Assembly (NCBI RefSeq): GCF_964204865.1
Contig: NC_135255.1
Span: 14,599,135 to 14,663,134 of the forward strand
Length of the DNA stretch: 64,000 nucleotides
Origin: Styela clava
Lineage: Eukaryota > Chordata > Ascidiacea > Stolidobranchia > Styelidae
Direction of reading: 5' to 3'
Shown here piece after piece: positions 1 through 12,800 of the stretch (within the stretch, counting starts at the first letter, position 1; each line of letters opens with the position of its first letter). The notes under the pieces are model-generated. The model searched no databases. It saw nothing but the letters and a program-made list of their open reading frames with translations, and was not told where the DNA came from. A program made the position numbers and the translations under genes.

Positions 1-722
1 GGCAATCATGTCCAATTTCCGCGCCAACATTCTCATCTAAGATGCTTGGTAGGATACGCGAATCTATAAAATGTAACAAATTAATTGATGGCCTAAATTT
101 TTAAAAAAGATATATATTCGCAATTCAAAAAAAGAAATATAATAGGATGCCCATGAAAAACCACAGAGGCTAAACGGCAAACATTTTATTCAGAAACTTC
201 AAGAATCGAGACAGAGTTTGGGTTATTTGCTGAATCCAACTGCTACGGAACTAATCTATTTGTTTGTTACACGGGAGAATGTATAAATGGAACTCAAATA
301 TGTAATGGGTCTGCTGATTAAAATAACATTTTGTCCAACATTTATATGTAGTTGATAATATTCAATAAAAGCTAAATTTATTTTTGTTAAATATTAAATA
401 AAGAAAAGTCATATAAACTGAAGAACTGATATTCAGACCAGTTTGCTTTATTGCATTCAGATACTACGACTGCCCACTCGGTGAGGATGAAAGTTTGGAT
501 TGTGGTGAATGGATAACGATGGTATTCGCACTAGTCTCCATGGTCATAGGGACACTTTTTGCTTTTCTTTTTATGTACATGTATTATCTCCGTATTCAAA
601 TGTTGGAAGAGGACGTCTTCGTTCGACCGGGCGGTGACATGGTCAGCGATTCTTACCGAAGATACGTTCAACTAGTTGAAATAGCTTTAAAAATGACGGA
701 GGACGCGTCAAGAAAAACATAA
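1..722 (+). CDS. LDL-receptor class A repeat, single-pass membrane protein (3' part of gene)
   Basis: Three in-frame exons can be spliced: 1-48 (partial), 194-308 and 461-722 ending in TAA. Junctions are GT-AG, phase 1 then phase 2. The join of exons 2 and 3 rebuilds a complete LDL-receptor class A repeat: six cysteines with spacings of about 7, 4, 6, 5 and 9, a CNGYYDC core and the acidic GEDE calcium-binding cluster. This is followed directly by a hydrophobic stretch rich in V, F, L, M and Y (one membrane helix) and a cytoplasmic tail of about 45 residues. The repeat should therefore be extracellular and the protein type I or similar. The partial first exon contributes one cysteine and a Ser/Thr-rich linker; other ectodomains may lie upstream of the window. 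A possible poly(A) signal AATAAA is at 781-786. LDL-A repeats occur in many receptors, so no symbol is given. The intron after 308 is required because the uninterrupted frame meets a stop two codons past the donor. Confidence 0.72.
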
Positions 723-1834
723 GATTTACAGAACACATTTGCATACAGTACCATAACCAAGTTATCATTATCGCCAGACAAATAAATAAGAAAAGCTTAT
801 GCAATTCTGTTGATTTTGGACTCCTATTACAAGGATTTTAATCCGAGTCATTTTGCATGCTTGTTTGGAAACTTGGCAATAAGTTAAAAGCGTGTTTTCA
901 TGAGTTTTTTTATGCAAGTTTGCTCATTATAAGGCGCCAGCTATGAAGCATATTAAGTATTCTGTATTAACGGAATTAACGTTGTTGAAGATTTCATGTG
1001 TCGCTCACGGTATCGATCTGAGAGGCAACTATTTGATTAAAGAGAAATATGCGACGAGGAGCGCAAAATTATTAAAAACTGCAGACACACCAACAGTAGC
1101 GAGACATTTTAGATTCCAAATGGCAAACAACAAGCCCCATCCCACTCGGACAGCAGTTCTCCAAGCACGAACAAATACCAGTAGTGTATTATGGGCGTAT
1201 TACGTCCAAGATTTTTGAATTATTAAAAAGATAAAAGGAAATGAATCTGAATTCATATTCACTCTAGTTCCCTAAATTATTCGAAAAAAAATAGTCATAT
1301 ACATAAGATGCATGTTAAATTTCATATATTGTATAGCATATTTCAAGGCAATAAAACTAATCACAATGATGATGATGAAGCTTTAAGCAGATAAAATGAA
1401 GAATGATGTGTACCAAGAATATAAATATAACACTGGGAGAAATATGGATAAACATAAGGCACTTGTAGTAAGATTATCTACAATGAAAAAATATTCAAAA
1501 ATTAAAATCAATCACTGCGGCAAGTAGCATCTGTTATTAAAAAAAAGTTGCACCTGCATGAACTTCTTCAAAGAATGCGAAATATGAGAATTCATCGGAT
1601 AATGTTGCAATGGAATGAAAATATTTAAGGTAAATTAAGCTGTGTGATAAATAATCATACCACTGACAGTTGCAGGCTGCTAATATGCAGGACAAATCAT
1701 AGTAGATAAATCGTAGTGGAAAAAAAGACTAATTAAAATTAGTCATGGTAGCAAACTAGTAGCATTTTCATATATATATTAAAATCAGGTATCAAAATTT
1801 GAAAATTTGCTATGATAAATTGTATCGATGCATT
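723..1834. other. Intergenic region between two converging genes
   Basis: This lies between the 3' end of the LDL-A gene on the plus strand and the 3' end of the phosphatidyltransferase gene on the minus strand, so it should hold both 3' UTRs. A plus-strand open frame at 943-1218 (91 codons) has no recognisable domain, no good donor and no partner exon; I treat it as chance. I see no structured RNA or transposon ends here. Confidence 0.5.
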
Positions 1835-3892
1835 TTACTGTGTTCTATTTGAATGATTGTGAGGAGATTTGTGCAACAAACACTGCATATACTTATAAAA
1901 ACACCATAGTTCTACAACAGCACACACCATTCTTGCCATCACAAGCAAAATTGTTATAAAATGGAGATTGCTCATAATGGAAACACTTAAAACATTCATC
2001 TTCAACATATATAACCAAGGTGGTAGTATATGTAAGCCTATTATTGCAACAGCACCAAGGGGTGTCTTGAAGCCTGGAAATAAATAATGCTACCATTATG
2101 CACAAGCAGCAACAGTTCTGAAAATATTCAGCCAGGCAAGGGTATTAAATTAATTTTCAATAAAATAAGCCAAAATCCTTCCATACCACAGACAGTTTCT
2201 AAATAAGGGTACTTCAATTTGATTTTTTTATGCGGAAGAAGCTTGCAAAATAATTACCCTCACATTGAATACCTGTTTGATCACCAATGACTGCAAATAA
2301 ATCAGAAGCCACAAGCAAATATAAAAGAACCAGCCCTGGGTAACAAGCAACACATGGCAAGCATCACCAGCTTATTTCAAAACATGTAAAATATTACCTT
2401 TGTTCATAACCAAGGACACAAAGTTTGGCACTTTTTCAAAAGAACTTTTCCACTGTTTTCCACTTGCTCGTTCTGTATTTCCAATGAATACGATCCATTC
2501 AAAAGCAATGACAGCATACCCAAACTGTTGAAACAAGAGAAATTTGTTCAGAAGGAGAAAAATTAATTGTAACTGCATGGCCATCAATATCTAGTTTATG
2601 TTTTCATGCAGCTATATTAGCTTCATGCATGAAAGAAGAATGCACAAAACAAAGTGGAGAAATATTTTAACCTTCAAGGAAAATCTGTGTTTGAAGTAAA
2701 TGAGAATAAATTTACCTTGGAAATATAGCACCAAACCATCCCTCTACCAATAAGATCCACAATGACATCAAGAACAGCGCCAAAGTCTGATATCTGATTG
2801 AATTTTCGAGCAGCCCAACCATCAATACCTGAAATGGTATATTATACAATGCATTATTCAGATAGGAGATATATCTATAATACAATCAAAATATTCGAAT
2901 AGTTTTGTGTGAATCAAAAGTGATGGTGTAAAAAATAATCATTTTGGCCATGTATATCGTAGTCAAATTATTCTGTAAAATTTGCCATTCCTCGTAATTA
3001 TGATTTAATATGTCATAGGCAAAACAGTCTTCGCGTTTTCATTTTATACAAGAGTGCTCTAAATTCAATACAAGGCAGTACTATGCGCTTGTGTAAAACT
3101 ATTTGAATATCTAGTGTTTTTGTTTATGATTCCATAGGTTAAAATGTTGATTCAAATTTCTACCAAGATGGTATACTGTGATGATCCAAGTTGTTGAATT
3201 GAAATTAATTGATCTAGTCATGTTTCATTAGCACAGCATGCTTAAATGAGCCATAAAAAATATTTTACCATCTAATATCACATTGATCATATAAACCGGA
3301 ATGAAGAATGATGGATATTCAATGTAGTACCAAGACACTCCAATGAGTAATAATCGCAAGTAACCTGAAAAAATCAAACTCTCTTAAAAATTGATAATAT
3401 TGCTCCACCATGGTACACACGGAATTTCAATCTAAGACAAGTGAGCCGAGTGAAAATACAGAATATAACTGTATAATATCAGAAACACAAAGAGATCTCT
3501 AATCAAGCTTCAAGCTCAGGATAGTATATAACTATTCAAGAGAAAACAGATGTATGCAAACTATTTAGAATTTGATATTACATAAATAACAGTTTGATTA
3601 AATTTTGAACAATTTGCAAAACTGTTATATATCTACAAAACTATATACCTGAAAACAACAATATATGAAAACGAATTTCTATGTTAACCCATGTAGACAT
3701 GGCAACTTATCAGGCCATCTCCACCATGATGCATACATATAAATGATGACAGCAGATTCAGATATTCATTTCCCTAATTCTGAACCAATTTTAAGTATGA
3801 TACTGTCCTGCCGTCCGTCAGTACTCTAGTTTAAACTTACCAATTAAGTTTGGAATAAAGAAAAATATATCCCACTTTGTTATTTCATTCAT
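1835..3892 (-). CDS. CDP-alcohol phosphatidyltransferase, PI-synthase-like
   Basis: Six exons read on the minus strand: 3841-3892, 3269-3364, 2716-2828, 2398-2524, 2273-2335 and 1835-2073. All junctions are GT-AG with matching phases, giving 229 residues from the ATG at 3892. The start resembles PI synthase (phosphatidylinositol synthase, CDIPT): a short N-terminus, then FFFIPNLIGYLRLLL. The family signature is complete: D49-x2-D52-G53-x2-A56-R57-x8-G66-x3-D70-x3-D74, the residues that bind two metal ions and CDP-diacylglycerol. Several hydrophobic segments follow, as expected for an enzyme of the ER membrane. The family joins a CDP-linked lipid to an alcohol; inositol is the likely acceptor by resemblance. 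The half after the signature does not match animal PI synthase in what I can see: where PI synthase has a conserved Ser-His-Trp region, this protein has FEWIVF and a WKSSFEKVP stretch. It may be a divergent paralogue with another acceptor. Confidence 0.85.
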
Positions 3893-6800
3893 TGTAATGT
3901 TTGATGTTCCATCAAACTAGGCTACTCCCTGCCTGTGTGGTATCCACAGCGATGTTGTGTATCGGTATCGGACAGATAACGAACGATGAGCCTATGGACC
4001 TGTCGCAGCAATGATTCCATGTTATAATAAGGCACGGGAGATTTTAAGGAGCGCAGAGTTGAGGTATGGCAGTATGGTGCTGTACAGTCATCAATCAGCC
4101 TATCTACAGTAGAATGAGTAGATCTATGGTACCGTACCGGTACTGTATAGGCCACACTAAGGACGATTTTTCGGTATATTCGTCCCTATGAATGATCTCA
4201 CCGAGAATGTTTTAAAATAAAAGTCTCGGATGGCCTATGCGGCTCACACTGAAATCCGTTTACCTGTTCATATTTTAAAGAGATCAATCGATCATTTTAT
4301 TTTCGTTGGTTGTCATACACAATCAAAACAACACAAAAAATAAACTGACAAACAAAATGAAGAGATACTTGAGAGGCGACATTAGCTTAGTTTAAACTTT
4401 AAAGTGTACAAGTACGCGCTCACGCATAAAAAATAATGCAAGCACACAAAACAGTGAACAGCGATTCAAAACCAGGCAATACTTTTAAAGCATTTTAAAG
4501 TGAAAAAACACATAACAATCAAGTTTACCAACGGGGAAATATTTAGAAATTAAAGATAACGCAGTTCAAATCAAAATTCACTGCCGTAGCAATTAATCGC
4601 GTAGCGCAAACGCCGTGACCGAGCCGTGGCGATATGGAGCCACAAAAAACTTGAAATAATCGTCTTTCAAGTACCGGCAATTTGAAATTGATTGGTCCAT
4701 TAGTTGTGGGTGACAACAGTTTTCGTATTTTTAAAAATTCTCGGTGCGTCGGCCTACACGGACCTAAAGAAATGTAGATCCGACCTGTCTTGGTTGCAAC
4801 TGCAATATGACTTGCCTTGGCAAATCAGTAATACCGGTATATATGGGCTTTGAGTAATACTGTACGTCATAATCAGCAATAGATGGTGAGTTATAAACTT
4901 AAAATTGCGTAATGTTGATAACTCGCATCATACTGGGTGCTCGACAAATGAGGTATTGATTGCCCCGACGATATCTTGGCCGATCCGACGCGTACGTGAT
5001 TGCCCCGGCGATATCTTGGCCAATCCGACCCGTTCCTCATTATAAATACCCACTAAATATATTTTGTGTAACAAAGAGTTTGAAATGCGACAAGCAATAA
5101 CGTAACGAGGGTGGTACATGGGTTCTATTTGTTTTTGTCTGGCAGGCAAAAGGCATAAATGATCTATGATCATTGCTCTACAATGGCATTTCGGAAATCG
5201 ATCGAATTTGATATGTTATTTTTGACCAAACTATGCCACTCGTTCTCGCCATTTGTGAGGTATTTTGCTAATCTCTACAGTCTATTTTCTTATTCGATGT
5301 ATAAATATGTTTCATTGCGTTTTTTTTAAAGGTGTTATCTACAGAAAAGCATGCTTGTGCGAATAAGTAAATCCCAATGCTTGAAAATCTAAATTCGGAT
5401 CATTTGTATCGTTAGCGTCCATTCCTTTCTATTTTCGAACCGAACTCGATATTCAGACAGAGAATATGCGCATGAACTCTCGAAGACAATATGGTCAATG
5501 AAGACAGCTGGGATGGCCCAATTAAATTTAGGCCTATGTAGTAAAATCGGAAACGGGAAAGCTACAGGAGGCGTCCCGCTTTAAAATCAAAAAAATATGG
5601 TAATCCTATTCATAGCCACATTCAACAGATGTATAGTTGATGAATAAATGGTTCCTGGTTTCATTGCTTATTGACGAATTTATATTACTCAAATATTTAT
5701 ATATATTTATACTCAAATATGTTTCCAATCTGTATTACTGAATCTCCCAAAACGTGCTTTTGTACCGCAGTCGTATGTAATGTTGTTGCATATTGACGAC
5801 AAGTTTGAAACATTCGTATTTATAAACTAGGAAAATTCAGTTTACGAACGGAACTGTTACATTTTGATGGATTAAGCTACGCACCAGCCAAAAAACTTTT
5901 GTCGACATTCAGTTGAAGTCGCAATTAAATGAGGCGTTTGTTGAACGGATCATTAGCATTGGGTCATTGCTGTTTCATACTTTCAAAGTCAAAAAGAGGA
6001 AAATGACAAGTGACAGCATTTTATTGGCCAAAACACAAGGGCTAACTGCGATGATCATTTGCTCTGCCTTGGTGCGGAAAACGATGTAATACTTCCGCGG
6101 AGGGTGGTTTGAGATCATGTGTGGTTAGATGCAAGAGGTTAATGACAATTTGCCAATCGCTTTCATATATATTAAATAGAAATAGTCTTCAATTGTATGT
6201 AATAGATTAATCACCGGAAAACGTCCATAAAGGACGTTTCGGTTTCCTGGACCATAAAAATTCCCTCTCGGATAGGACGACAGGAGAGAGGGCAGCTCAA
6301 AACAGAGAGTCGAAACACACATGAACTCGGTATGGTGTCCGTATTGTTGTGGACTTCAATAGTTCAATTAGGTTTTTTTTCTAAAATATAATTCAGATAC
6401 TTGTAAATAAATTATTTATTTATTGAACAATATCCCACACGTATCTGTACAATCATTTAAAAATTTTCATTTAGTCGCTTAAAATACATTATTAGGTGGC
6501 TTTGAAGTAATATAAAACTTGGTACAGTCTTTTGTTGTTATGATATTTTCTTTACTTTAAGAAACATTATCAATTACGTAAGTTTGTCGTAATGATAAAA
6601 TAATAATCTGATGATTTATTCTAGTGTATTTTGAAATTGTTTAAGTTGTGAGACAACAAGAAATATTACAAAAACTAAAAGCATGAAAAAATCACTATTA
6701 ACCTCTGGATAAGGGTAAGCTTTTGGGCACCGCGCAAAAAATTTTAAAATGTAGCGAATAAATATTGAAAGGGGAGCTTAGTTTGGGAACATGACAGAAT

Positions 6801-9800
6801 TTGAAATATCACATCATAATATTGCTTTCAATTTTTAGTTCATAAAGCTATTAAAATTATAATTTTACTAAAAATTTCGTATTTTAAACGAGATTTCTTT
6901 TATTATTAGTTTTGTTTTAAATCTTGAATTTTTTATACGTTTATGGCGAGCCCACTATTATTCATACCGTCAATCATTTCTACATAATACTATATTATAC
7001 AACGTGAGTAAAAATTTAGTTTCTGTGCTCCAGTTCATCTAAACGTGAAATATATATTATCACTTTATTTTCATTAATACTCCGGAACAAGACTTTACTA
7101 GAGTCCGAAAATTATACCGTAAAAAATACGATGCTAAATTAACACATTAAGATTTCAATCGTCAAGCAGATGTATTATACATTATCCGTCATATATATTT
7201 AACTATGTGTTCTTTCTAGAAAAGTAAATACTCTTGTAGTTGATAATACGAAATATTGACTACCGGCATATTCGAATACCTTATGCTTTCAGAATCGAAT
7301 ATTTTTTTCGAGTCGAAACTCAAATCCTTATATGTAATTGGATATGATTATCTTACTGCAATGGGTCCTCCAGACTTTAAATTACTGAAAACATAGAATC
7401 TATCACTCGCACAGTTTTCTGAGCGTTCACACACTATGAGAAACTCATTTCATCAATATCTCACTAAGAAGAAAACAGACATATATATGTCAGAATTGAA
7501 TTTTAACGATATGGCTTCAATGAAAAAAATTGAGGGATTATGGATTCACCTCGACCTTTTGTGGACAAAAAAAAGCAAGATGGCGGAAATTCGAAATTCT
7601 CGTCTGAACTGATTCAAATAATTCACTATTTGATTCGAATATTTCTATTCTTATACTCGAATATTGTTCCAGTTGAAGTCATATTTCAATTCTTTTTTAA
7701 TATTGTCTCGACTTGTATTTGGCTAATAAGTATGAAAAAGTTAGCCAAAAACTGGACCAATATCTTATAATGAAAAATATGTATAGATTTCATGTAAAAT
7801 GAGAATATGATATTTTTATATGTTTACATTTTTTTCAATCGCGAATGCTTGTATGAATTCCTCTGTGGTAAGATTGTCTCGAAATCTGTAATGCTGACCT
7901 TGGGTTATGAGATACAAAATGACCAAAGTCAAGTGTTTAGGACTATCAACAAGACAAAATTACCATGTTTTGTCAATATAACGAATTCGGGGTTACGGAT
8001 GAAAAGATTGGGGTTAAATTTGAACGTGAGGCTGCCACAGTGAAAAAAAATGTAAAATATATTGAAACACATGCCCGTCAATGCCCCTTGTGTTCAAACG
8101 AGAGATCATTAATAGCCGAGTGTGGATTCTTTCTAAATGTATTGACCTGTTAATTGAATTTGAATTAAATTAAAATTTCAAAACCGAGTTAAATTGCTTA
8201 TGATGCGGTTAAATTTTACAATATTTTGTCAGTATTCGGATATATTCGCCTGCTTAAAATCTTGCAAAAACTCATAATACTTGACCTGTAGATATCAGGC
8301 GCACACGAAGGTCGCTTAGGGCTAACAATAAGGTATTCGTTACATTATTTGCTGATGGTGACTTTTGATTGATGTGACCGTAACGCTATTTATCGTCCGA
8401 AGCCGTTTGGCTACAACTAAAATGATTTACATTGTTTATATATAATTTAAAGATCTTTTTAAAATTAGATAAAAATACCGATAGTTTCCAATCCACATTT
8501 ATCAAAGACAAAAGTCAGTGAATGTCTTCATCGTTTAAAAATGTTTATACTTGTTATTAGACCTGAAAAGGAAAATCGGAATAAAAGTGCATAGCATTTG
8601 TGCGTCAGGATGGTAAACTGGATTGCTTGCTCGTTCGGTGGTCACGTAGAATGTCGATTGACCCTGCCATTGTGAAGCTTTCTTAGAATACCGAATTGAA
8701 TTCCCAGCTTTTTGCTCAATTTACCCAAAATATTTTGTTGCTAGAAAAAAAAATACTTTTTATATGGCGTTTCAAGCTTTCACTTCACACAAATTTCTCT
8801 ACAAACAAGCACGTGCGTCTATTTTACTTCCGCATAATAATAGATAAATTTCTCATGCTGGAGGTGCAGTTTTCGACCATATATGTGAACATTGTTGTTA
8901 TGATTTGTAATATTAATTTTAAAGAAAATTTCTACGTGATATACATATGGTTACAAATTGTACCTGTTGTAGTTGACGTCGCCGTGAGAGAGATATTTCA
9001 GTTTTTCGTCAATCCAAATAAAATAACAGTCATCGTAATAATAATAAAATAGTAACTCTTCCACGGAAAATGATTGCCCAGTATTGTGGTTGCTTGAAGG
9101 CTATTTGACATTCGACCTATTTGATACATTTCGCGGCGGTTGTTCATCACAAAAAGTACACCACTTCAAGACAAGCTGCAGGTGACCGTTGGGGCGGTAA
9201 ATTCAATATTTTGATGGGATTAGGGGAACGGATTACGCATGCAAGGGTTATGTCCGGGGCGCGTAAGCTGGCAGTTGGGTGACATGTCTAGTTTGATGTG
9301 AAAATAGTTCCAGCACAAATACTATGCACGAATTGATTATAAATGTGACAGGAATAATGCGATAATTTGTACTAGAACACGCTTTTACTGTATTGGAATT
9401 AAAGTCTCGTTATAGCTGTTGTCAGTGGAACCAAAATGAAATATTGCCGGCAGGATTTTCACTTTATTTTAAACCAACGAGAACAAAATAATCTGCATTT
9501 GACAACGATGACCAATATTAATTTGTGTACCTTCATTGTTTATAATAAAAATTAATTTGTTTCTAAAATCCTATAATTCGACCTCAAGAAAAAAACATTT
9601 CATGTACCGACATGAACTTTTGCTAACTTTAACTTTCAGTCAATTTGTGGCATCGTTCCAACGGTGTTAAACAAAGCATGGTCAACAAGAAAATTTATTA
9701 ATGGTCGAGTTAATGGGTTTTTAATGGACTTTCTTGTCTAGTCTGCGTTTGTGTAAGGCCAATCGCTTACAGAATCTTCGTAGCTCAGAAATTCAAATTC

Positions 9801-12800
9801 GTTTGTAACTATTTACAACAATTCCGAAAGTTTAGAGGAAGCTGAGAACAGAACGGAACTTTTTACTCGGTGCAGTCAGGTTTCAGAATGATAAAAATTA
9901 CGAATAAGAACTATCTATAAATATAGGTATCTGTAGACATATTGAAGATAATATGACAGAGGAAAAAGAGAAGTGGTTATCAATGTGACTACCTCTCGCC
10001 AGTGTCAGAAAAAATAGACAATTTGTGAAGATTTTTGACTTTGTAAAAATAGATAATTTCTAAGCATTTTTGACTTTGTAAAATAATATGAAGAATTTTG
10101 TCAGTCATTTCAGTGGCTTAACTTTGCCACGGTGGCATCGACAATTCTAATATTACAACGATATCATCTTAACTATTTTCAAGAATTCCAATTCTAATAC
10201 TTCACGTGATTCGCACTAATATTCCATCATATTAACAGAAGTATTGTTTTTATGAAAAGCGATTCGTATTTGTCGCAGTGATGAAACATTCACCATGATC
10301 TTGTTGTACCGATAGCACAAGTTGATCACATTTCGATCAATGACGTCATGTCGAAGTAGTTAGTATTCGCATAAAATAGCCGCGTGACAAATTTATTATA
10401 CTATTGTATATAGATTTTTTCTTTTTTTGCAGTAGGTTAGATCCAATAGATTTGCATATTTATAACTAACAAATAAATTCTGCACATCCAACCAGTCAGT
10501 CCTGAATTACTGTAAGATATGCATAATTTACTATATTTTCGATTATGTGCGTATATCTAATGAAAGTCGAGGACGGGTCTTCTTTTATTATAGTTTCATG
10601 AGAGTATTGCGAGATCAAAAAAACTCCACCCGGGTCGGAGTTGAGAGGCAGTTAAGTGGTAACGAAACAATATTATTTCAAAATTCGCACAAAAATAATA
10701 CGAGCCACCGATCCACGCTAAGCAACACTCTTAGCATCGTCGTCCCTTTTGTGTCAATGACTCTCAAGCTAAGGATGCTTCAACTCATCGCACAGATGTT
10801 AAAGCGAGTTTCGAAGCAAAAACATTTGTTTAAAACCAGTGAAAAGTGTGTAGTACCGCGTAAGAAATATCACGGCCCTCTTGTTTCTTCATAACTTTAT
10901 ACCAGCGTGTTCAGTTATAACTCTCGTGAAAAATCTCAAGTATCAAATAATGATCCCTCTTACGAATACCTGATTTGAAAAGCCTGGAAAAAAAAATATT
11001 ATATATAAATAAACGTAGAACCATACAAATGAAGTTAAAACAAACAAAAAAATATTTATCCTAAATATTGTGGGTATTTTAACAGCAATGCCAACGTTGT
11101 ATATTCTGGTATTAGTAACTGAACATGGACGATGTGCTAGACGCTTTTTTATTTTGCATCGAGAAACCTATGTATAGGTATAAAATTAAGATGAAAGCAA
11201 ATTGTTACTTGAAAATTCAAATTAGTATCTAATAGTACTGACATAATAATTGTCTCAAATTTTCCATTTCTTTTTTTTCACTTGAGTATAAAGGAAGATT
11301 CTAATATTTTATTATACAGTTTCCAAGTTACTTTTTTTTTCAAAATGAGCGATTTCAACATTTTCGGACTATCGCGTCTGACATTTCTATGGTGTCACGT
11401 CATTCGTTACAAGTGAAGCGAACTTGTTTCTCTCGTCCTTTAATTGTTTGTTCTCGTCTAGCTGGGGCAACATTTAGCAGACGACAGATTGAGTGACTGA
11501 TAACATCTTTAGTAAGTGTGAAAAGTATATCTATATAAAAATCGGATGTTGTTTTACATCGAGTAAGATTTGGAGAAGAATTTTATTTTATAAGAAAACA
11601 GAAGAATATACGCTGTATGAAGGTGGTATAATGAGGGAATAAGTCGATATGTGAATAATAGGTGCCGGCATATATCATGTTTCAGCAAAAAATGAAAGTA
11701 TGTAAGTTAATTTTTTTTTTATGTATTACTAATGTAATAAAAACGAAATGTTTTTCACCAGTCTCGGACATTTCTTTTTGTCATTGCATTGATAGCTAAA
11801 AAACACCACAGGGACCAAAACTTTATACAAAATTTGAAGATAACTTGTCCATTTGATTGAATATATTAAGTTGGAGATATAGGATATTTGGAAATGATAG
11901 TACTGTTTTAAACAGGAGTTACAGTGTTTAAAATTCTGATAGTTGTGGTGAGGTTATCCGCGCTGTGTTCAAAGTTTGTCCTGTCTGACTGTCAGCCAAT
12001 CTTCTCCAATCCAAAAATGCATTCAACTGGGTAATTTCAAGTCACAAAATTTTCATCCACGAAAGAGTGTTTTTTAATATACATTAATTGAACATTAAAA
12101 ACGTTATTAAAACGTTGAATGTAATAAAATATCAATTGCAGTACATAAAACTCTAATACCGATTAATATCTGTAGAACGTTCAGCATTGACTTCTGACAT
12201 TCACACCTTAGGATATTTAAAAATTGATCATTTATTTGTAATCTGTATCTGGTATTTCACCTTGATTTGTGCAAATATACTAATTTAACTTTATCTGTTT
12301 CAAATATGTTTTCGTAAGTCATCCCCAACGCGCCCGCATATAATTGTCTCTATGGGCAATGCCGATAATTGTTAAGTCCGTGCTCGGTGCCTTGAGTCTG
12401 CCGTGTCTGAGTCCCGTAACAAAAGAAAATGGCGGACATGAAGTACTAGTAATAACTTTTCTCGGCGCCCGTTGTTTAACAGCCGTTTTCTGTTTTTGGA
12501 ATATTTCTCAAACTCAGTTCGGTGAGAGTTGAATGGTATGTTGAATTGTTATAGCAAAACGAAAGGGAAGAGGAAAATTTATGGTATATTTGAAAACATA
12601 TCCATTCAGATATCATAACGAGCGAGTTGTTTTTTGATATTTGAGTATTGTATTTATTTTTAGTATTCAGGAATATAAATCAAAATATAATAATGTTAGA
12701 TAAATTTATATTCGGATATTCGAAAAAAAAAATTATCGCTGTTTCGGGTGATATTTTTCGTATCCGTCTACTATGACATGGTCAAAGAGAAAGACAAAAG

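Noticed and set aside
943-1218. 91-codon plus-strand frame after the LDL-A gene
   Set aside because: No domain, no convincing donor or acceptor and no partner exon; probably 3' flank read by chance.
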